From NCBI GenBank assembly GCA_041668045.1, contig JBAYDV010000066.1:1-11407 (forward strand): a stretch of 11,407 bases of DNA, written 5' to 3'. A program made the position numbers and the translations under genes. Shown in pieces: positions 7,366 through 11,407 of this stretch; the first letter of the stretch is position 1, and each line of letters begins with the position of its first letter. The DNA comes from JBAYDV01 sp041668045 (GTDB lineage: Bacteria > Bacteroidota > Bacteroidia > Bacteroidales > UBA932). The notes under the pieces were generated by a model that did not search any database, was not told where the DNA came from, and was given only the letters and a program-made list of their open reading frames with translations.

Positions 7366-8496
7366 TTAAAGTCTTACAGCTAATTTTTTCACCATTATGT
7401 TTTTCCAGCTTAAGAAGTCTCCTGATTTTATGTGTTCACGAGCTTGTGATACTAAATTTAAATAAAAAGCTAAATTATGTTCACTAGCTATTTCGGCTGC
7501 TAGCATCTCGCCAGCTGCGAAAAGGTGACGTAAATAAGCTTTTGTATAGAAGGTATCTACAAAGGATGTGCCGTTAGGGTCAAGCTGAGAAAAATCTTCA
7601 GCCCATTTTTTATTTCTAAGATTAATGGTTCCTTCAGATGTGAAGATCATACCATTTCTTCCATTTCTGGTGGGCATAACGCAGTCAAACATGTCCACAC
7701 CACGTGCTATACCTTCTAATATATTTTGTGGAGTGCCTACACCCATAAGGTATCTTGGTTTATCTTTTGGTAAAATAGGGTCAACTACTTCTAACATTTC
7801 GTACATTTTCTCAGTTGGTTCACCTACTGAAAGTCCTCCTATGGCGTAGCCTTCTCTATCAAGGGCAGCAGCATGTTCTGCAGCTTGTATTCTTAAATCT
7901 GGATAAATACATCCTTGGATAATAGGAAAATACGCTTGTTTATATCCATATAAAGGGTCAGTTTCGTCAAAATGCTTAATGCCACGCTCTAACCATTTTT
8001 GTGTCATTTTAAGAGATTGAGCAGCATATTTTTTATCTGCATCTCCAGGAGTGCATTCATCGAAGGCCATTATGATATCTGCTCCAATCATTCTCTGTGT
8101 ATCGACATTATTTTCTGGAGTAAACATGTGTTTAGATCCATCGATATGAGAACGAAACATGCATCCTTCTTCTGTGAATTTTCTAATCGATGATAGTGAG
8201 AATACTTGGAATCCACCACTGTCAGTTAGAATAGGTTTGTCCCAATTTATAAATTTGTGTAATCCTCCAGCTTTATGTATAATATCTAAACCTGGTCTAA
8301 GATAAAGGTGATAGGTGTTTCCTAGAATAATCTGGGCTTTAATATCATCTTTTAAATCTCTTTGATAAATTCCTTTAACAGAACCGACAGTTCCCACTGG
8401 CATGAATATAGGTGTCTCTATAGTGCCATGATCATTCGTTATTGTTCCACATCTCGCAGAACTGTTTGTGTCTTTATTTGTAATTTTAAAAGTCAT
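7366..8496 (-). CDS. tgt: tRNA-guanine transglycosylase (queuine tRNA-ribosyltransferase)
   Basis: Tgt exchanges guanine 34 in the anticodon of Asp, Asn, His and Tyr tRNAs for a queuosine precursor (preQ1 in bacteria). The 376-residue protein is full length. Visible active-site features: TDSGGFQV with Asp92, Asp146 in AFDECTP, Gln194 in IIQG, GGLSVGE at 220-226, and the nucleophile Asp271 in FDCVMPTRNGR. The C-terminal zinc site is altered: where characterised bacterial enzymes have CxCxxC, this protein has Gly309, Ser311 and Asp314, and only His340 of the usual four ligands remains. The flanking sequence (AYLRHL, EHNLAFY) aligns well, so this is substitution rather than deletion. The catalytic set suggests it is active, perhaps with a metal-free fold. 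It starts 6 bases after the fmt stop and is followed by the LptF/LptG-family gene. Confidence 0.96.
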   Translation of the reverse strand: MTFKITNKDTNSSARCGTITNDHGTIETPIFMPVGTVGSVKGIYQRDLKDDIKAQIILGNTYHLYLRPGLDIIHKAGGLHKFINWDKPILTDSGGFQVFSLSSIRKFTEEGCMFRSHIDGSKHMFTPENNVDTQRMIGADIIMAFDECTPGDADKKYAAQSLKMTQKWLERGIKHFDETDPLYGYKQAYFPIIQGCIYPDLRIQAAEHAAALDREGYAIGGLSVGEPTEKMYEMLEVVDPILPKDKPRYLMGVGTPQNILEGIARGVDMFDCVMPTRNGRNGMIFTSEGTINLRNKKWAEDFSQLDPNGTSFVDTFYTKAYLRHLFAAGEMLAAEIASEHNLAFYLNLVSQAREHIKSGDFLSWKNIMVKKLAVRL

Positions 8497-8502
8497 ATAT
8501 TT

Positions 8503-9495
8503 TTATATAAACATGGAATTTTCTTTATTTTTCCATCCTGCTAGAAAAGCTTTAATCTCTAGTCTTTTCTTTCCAGCTAGTTGTAATTCAAGTATATTTA
8601 TAGCTCCTTTTCCACAGAGGACTCTTAGATATTTATGTCCGTCTGTTTCTATTTTGCCTGCATTATCATGTTTGTTTTCATCATCGCATAGAGATGAACG
8701 AAAGATTTTAACATTTATTACATCTGTTATAACATCTAATTCATTTTTAGTAGCTAAAGTGCTGAGTGCTGCAGGATAAGGATCTAGTCCACGTATGAGA
8801 TTATGTACATCTACTGATGATTTTTTCCAATCTATAGTGCGATTCTCTTTATTTAACTTAGGTGCAGGATAGAGATTGCTGGTATCATCTTCTTTTTGTT
8901 CGATAGGAGTGATGTCGCCAGATGCTATGCATGCAGTAGTGCGGACGACGAGCTCTGAGCCCATTGCCATTAATTTATCATATACTGTTCCTATGTTGTC
9001 GTCGTCTTTTATTTCATATTTTTCTTGAAATAAAATGCGGCCAGTGTCTATTTTTTCGTCTATTAAAAATGTGGTTACACCTGTTTCTTTCTCTCCATTA
9101 ATAATAGCCCAGTTTATAGGTGCTGCTCCTCTGTATTTAGGGAGAAGCGCTGCGTGGAGATTGAATGTGCCTAGTGGTGGTAGGGACCAAAGGACTTTCG
9201 GTAGCATTCTGAAAGCTACGACGACGAATAAATCAGCGTTGATTTCTTTCATCTGCTCGATAAATGCAGGGTCTTTTAATGATACTGGTTGAAGAATTGG
9301 AATATTCGTGTTTTTAGTCGTATATTTCTTTACTTCACTTTGTTGAATCTTTAATCCTCTCCCTTTTGGTTTATCTGGAACTGTAATTACTGCAGCTATA
9401 TTATATCCAGCTTGAATTAAAGCTTCTAGAGGGCCTACAGCGAACTCTGGTGTGCCCATAAAAACTATCTTCAAATCTTTATTATTTTCTTTCAT
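8503..9495 (-). CDS. fmt: Methionyl-tRNA formyltransferase
   Basis: Fmt transfers a formyl group from 10-formyl-tetrahydrofolate to initiator methionyl-tRNA in the cytoplasm. The 330 residues comprise an N-terminal formyltransferase Rossmann domain (about 9-205), opening with IVFMGTPEFAV at 10-20, and a C-terminal tRNA-binding OB-like domain (about 210-325) with NLIRGLDPYPAA and LQLAGKKRLEI. The catalytic residues are present: Asn112 and His114 in FNLH, and Asp150 in IDTG. The family signature SLLP reads ALLP here (Ala116). The gene begins 14 bases inside the 3' end of the upstream permease gene, in another frame, which suggests translational coupling, and it ends 6 bases before tgt. It is slightly longer than the 315-residue E. 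coli enzyme, mostly in linker and C-terminal loops such as CDDENKHDN at 270-278. Confidence 0.96.
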   Translation of the reverse strand: MKENNKDLKIVFMGTPEFAVGPLEALIQAGYNIAAVITVPDKPKGRGLKIQQSEVKKYTTKNTNIPILQPVSLKDPAFIEQMKEINADLFVVVAFRMLPKVLWSLPPLGTFNLHAALLPKYRGAAPINWAIINGEKETGVTTFLIDEKIDTGRILFQEKYEIKDDDNIGTVYDKLMAMGSELVVRTTACIASGDITPIEQKEDDTSNLYPAPKLNKENRTIDWKKSSVDVHNLIRGLDPYPAALSTLATKNELDVITDVINVKIFRSSLCDDENKHDNAGKIETDGHKYLRVLCGKGAINILELQLAGKKRLEIKAFLAGWKNKENSMFI

Positions 9496-10930
9496 GATTT
9501 ATTCTTCCTAATTTTTTAAAGGATTTCTTAATAGATAGCATGAAGCCATCTAAATCAAACAATGATGTTTCTCTAATAGCATGATAAGTTAAATATATGG
9601 CTAATGGTATCAAAATATATGAAGAGAGGAAAGCTCCTGTAAAAGGATCTACAATTCCATCTCGTGCTAATTTCTTACCTGAAATATCTACTACCCAATA
9701 TAATACGAAAATTAATGCAGAAATAATAATTGGAGTACCAAATCCTCCCTTTCTGATTATTGCTCCTATTGGTGCTCCTATAAAGAAGAATATCAAACAA
9801 GCTAATGAAAGAGTGAATTTTCTAAATGATTCTATCCTGATTCGTCTTAATTTATATGTATATTGCATGGACTCTCTGTCGAAAGATTCCATATTAGATA
9901 TACTAGAATTAGTACTAGAAATAGCAGATTCTACTGCTCTTAATTGTTGTTCTAATGTTTTATTTTTATATATGGTATCGAGTTCTGCATTCTTAGTATA
10001 TTTTTCATGTCGGCTAGTATCAAGTTGAGAGGCGAAATCCATATTCATATCATATATAACCTTTTTTTTCTGAGAGTCATATACTTTATCGTATAGTTTA
10101 GTTAATGAGTCATTATCTGCTGTTAATTGTGATAGATTTCTGGACATAATCTCATTAGAGTATCTATCACTATCAGTCTTAGAAAAAGCATAATTTTCTA
10201 ATGGAATGACTACTTCTTGTTCGCTAAAGTTCACTTGTTGAAGAGCGAATGATGTGTCTTTGTAATTTATGGTATTATCTTCATCATAAGATATACCACT
10301 ATATAATTTAAAAATTAGTGCAGATTTATCTTTAGTTCTCGCTATTGAAGCAGAATCTGCTACAGCTAGACTCACGTTTCCTTTGTTTGATGTATGGTTA
10401 TAAACCATTACATCGTACATCATTTCATTCTTTTTATTCCTGTCACCTACTCTTATAATGTATCCGTCTATACCATTATAAAAGGTCCCTGTAGGAATTT
10501 TTATTTCATTCTTGGTTTTTCCTATATCATATCTTAATGTATATATATTATTATATGCTACAGGAATTAGATTATTAGATATAAAGAAGGCTCCTATACT
10601 AATTAAGATGGATGTTACTATGAGGGGAGCGAGTATTCTTTGTAGTGATATACCTGCTGATTTCATAGATAATAATTCATAACGTTCACCTAAATTTCCC
10701 ATAGTCATTAGGGAAGCTATAAGCGTAGCTAATGGCATAGCCATAGGAAGTATGGTACAAGAACCCCAGCCTAAAAACTCTAGAATTACACCGAGCCCCA
10801 AACCTTTCCCTACAAGATCATCTATGTATAGCCATAAGAATTGTAGTACTAAGATAAATAGTACTATAAAAAATACAGCGGCTAATGGCCCTAGAAATGA
10901 TTTAAGAACGAAACGGTCTAATTTCTTCAC
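9482..10930 (-). CDS. lptF: LptF/LptG-family permease (LPS export), longer paralogue
   Basis: This is probably the second membrane subunit of the LPS exporter LptB2FG. It has three N-terminal membrane segments (about 12-34, 48-75, 98-118), a large periplasmic region (about 119-370) and three C-terminal segments (371-391, 397-416, 430-450). The N-terminus KKLDRFVLKSFLGP and the cytoplasmic MGNLGERYELLSMKSAG (77-93) fit the family. At 482 aa it exceeds the usual 360. The extra length lies after the beta-rich domain, at about 255-360, a polar segment rich in Lys, Glu, Asp, Gln and Ser that looks helical or coiled-coil. Such enlarged forms are, as far as I recall, common in Bacteroidota. The start is GTG (10928-10930), supported by the conserved N-terminus and absence of a nearby in-frame ATG. 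It lies 23 bases after alaS. The F versus G assignment is provisional. Confidence 0.88.
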   Translation of the reverse strand: MKKLDRFVLKSFLGPLAAVFFIVLFILVLQFLWLYIDDLVGKGLGLGVILEFLGWGSCTILPMAMPLATLIASLMTMGNLGERYELLSMKSAGISLQRILAPLIVTSILISIGAFFISNNLIPVAYNNIYTLRYDIGKTKNEIKIPTGTFYNGIDGYIIRVGDRNKKNEMMYDVMVYNHTSNKGNVSLAVADSASIARTKDKSALIFKLYSGISYDEDNTINYKDTSFALQQVNFSEQEVVIPLENYAFSKTDSDRYSNEIMSRNLSQLTADNDSLTKLYDKVYDSQKKKVIYDMNMDFASQLDTSRHEKYTKNAELDTIYKNKTLEQQLRAVESAISSTNSSISNMESFDRESMQYTYKLRRIRIESFRKFTLSLACLIFFFIGAPIGAIIRKGGFGTPIIISALIFVLYWVVDISGKKLARDGIVDPFTGAFLSSYILIPLAIYLTYHAIRETSLFDLDGFMLSIKKSFKKLGRINHERK

Positions 10931-10953
10931 TTTAATAATTTTATTTATCGAAC

Positions 10954-11407
10954 TTATTGTTTAGTAGCTAATTCTACCATTTTATCAAGAGCTCCATTAA
11001 TCCCCTCAATTTTCTTGCCACCAGCAGTAGCTAAAAATTTTTGACCACCGCCACCACCTTGAATTAGTTTAGCTGCAGTCCTTATATCTTTAGATGCGTC
11101 AAGACCTTTTTCTACCAAATCCTTGGTGTACATTAATGTTAAACATGCTTTTCCACCTGGAGCTTCGAAGGCAGCAGCGAAAATAGTATTCTCTAAAGAG
11201 TTATAATATTCAAAAGCCATTTGTTTAATACTAGATACCTCTCCTGAATGATTATAAGTGATAACATTAATCTTATTAATGATTTTTCTTTCTTTTAGTA
11301 GTTTATCTTTTAGCTGATTAAGTTCTCGCACTTTTATTTCTTCAACTTTTTTAGACAATTCTTCATTATCTGAAATGAGTTTCGAAACAGCATCTGTAAT
11401 GTCAGCA
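10954..11407 (-). CDS. alaS: Alanyl-tRNA synthetase, C-terminal part (5' end outside window)
   Basis: AlaS charges tRNA-Ala in the cytoplasm. Only the last 150 residues are visible; the frame stays open to the right edge, and the TTG at 11356-11358 is an internal Leu codon rather than a start. The visible part covers the tail of the helical region (KKVEEIKVRELNQLKDKL) and the C-terminal C-Ala/DHHA1 domain. The glycine-rich motif GGGGGQKFLATAGG is diagnostic, encoded around 11018-11060; it takes part in tRNA binding and oligomer contacts. The stop at 10954-10956 is followed 23 bases later by the larger permease gene, so alaS may head the cluster running to 6250. Catalytic and editing domains cannot be checked here. 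Confidence 0.95.
   Translation of the reverse strand, partial: ADITDAVSKLISDNEELSKKVEEIKVRELNQLKDKLLKERKIINKINVITYNHSGEVSSIKQMAFEYYNSLENTIFAAAFEAPGGKACLTLMYTKDLVEKGLDASKDIRTAAKLIQGGGGGQKFLATAGGKKIEGINGALDKMVELATKQ

Noticed and set aside
9597..10028. Plus-strand open frame of 143 codons opposite the larger permease
   Set aside because: Antisense shadow of a gene with clear family membership; its predicted protein has no independent support.
11356..11358. TTG (minus strand) as start of a short 134-residue protein
   Set aside because: The frame is open to the window edge and the sequence is the C-terminal end of AlaS; the true start lies outside.
1..11407. Mobile elements, CRISPR arrays, toxin-antitoxin or defence genes
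   Set aside because: I saw no transposase, integrase, spaced direct repeats or defence-type domains; all gene-sized space is taken by housekeeping or sensor genes.

Overview
The window looks like a stretch of ordinary chromosome from a low-GC member of the Bacteroidota, most likely Bacteroidales. The evidence is the style of the proteins: RadA, the long 4-alpha-glucanotransferase with two starch-binding domains, a LytS-type histidine kinase ending in the form usual for that phylum, and an LptF/LptG-family permease beside tgt. The leaders are A/T-rich with no convincing Shine-Dalgarno sequences. The DNA is AT-rich throughout (by eye about one third G+C), with no obvious compositional break. 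I see no insertion sequence, phage gene, CRISPR array, tRNA or rRNA. Coding is very dense; the longest non-coding stretch is 75 bases.

Layout from left to right. (1) Positions 1-478, plus strand: the 3' part of tag (3-methyladenine DNA glycosylase I), whose 5' end lies outside the window. It converges on, and overlaps by 23 bases, (2) a minus-strand pair read malQ (4-alpha-glucanotransferase, 1993-4656) then radA (456-1964). (3) A 75-base divergent region at 4657-4731 carries a perfect 12-base inverted repeat just upstream of malQ. (4) A plus-strand pair follows: a small four-helix membrane protein of unknown function (4732-5121) and a LytS-family sensor histidine kinase (5146-6237) with no response regulator beside it. 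(5) From the right edge, a tightly packed minus-strand cluster is read alaS (3' part) - LptF/G-type permease (482 aa) - fmt - tgt - LptF/G-type permease (363 aa). It ends at 6250, 12 bases from the kinase stop.

Functionally the right half interleaves three tRNA-related genes (alanyl-tRNA synthetase, initiator-tRNA formylation, queuosine insertion) with two genes that probably encode the two membrane subunits of the LPS exporter LptB2FG. Gaps of 6-24 bases and one 14-base overlap suggest a single transcript. The left half combines DNA repair (tag, radA) with maltodextrin/glycogen metabolism (malQ).

I did not find a clearly new defence or mobile system. The points most worth a second look are: loss of all three zinc-ligand cysteines in Tgt; a RadA lengthened by two hydrophilic insertions; a degenerate first starch-binding domain in MalQ; the membrane protein plus partnerless kinase; the palindrome before malQ; and the coiled-coil-like insertion in the periplasmic part of the larger permease.
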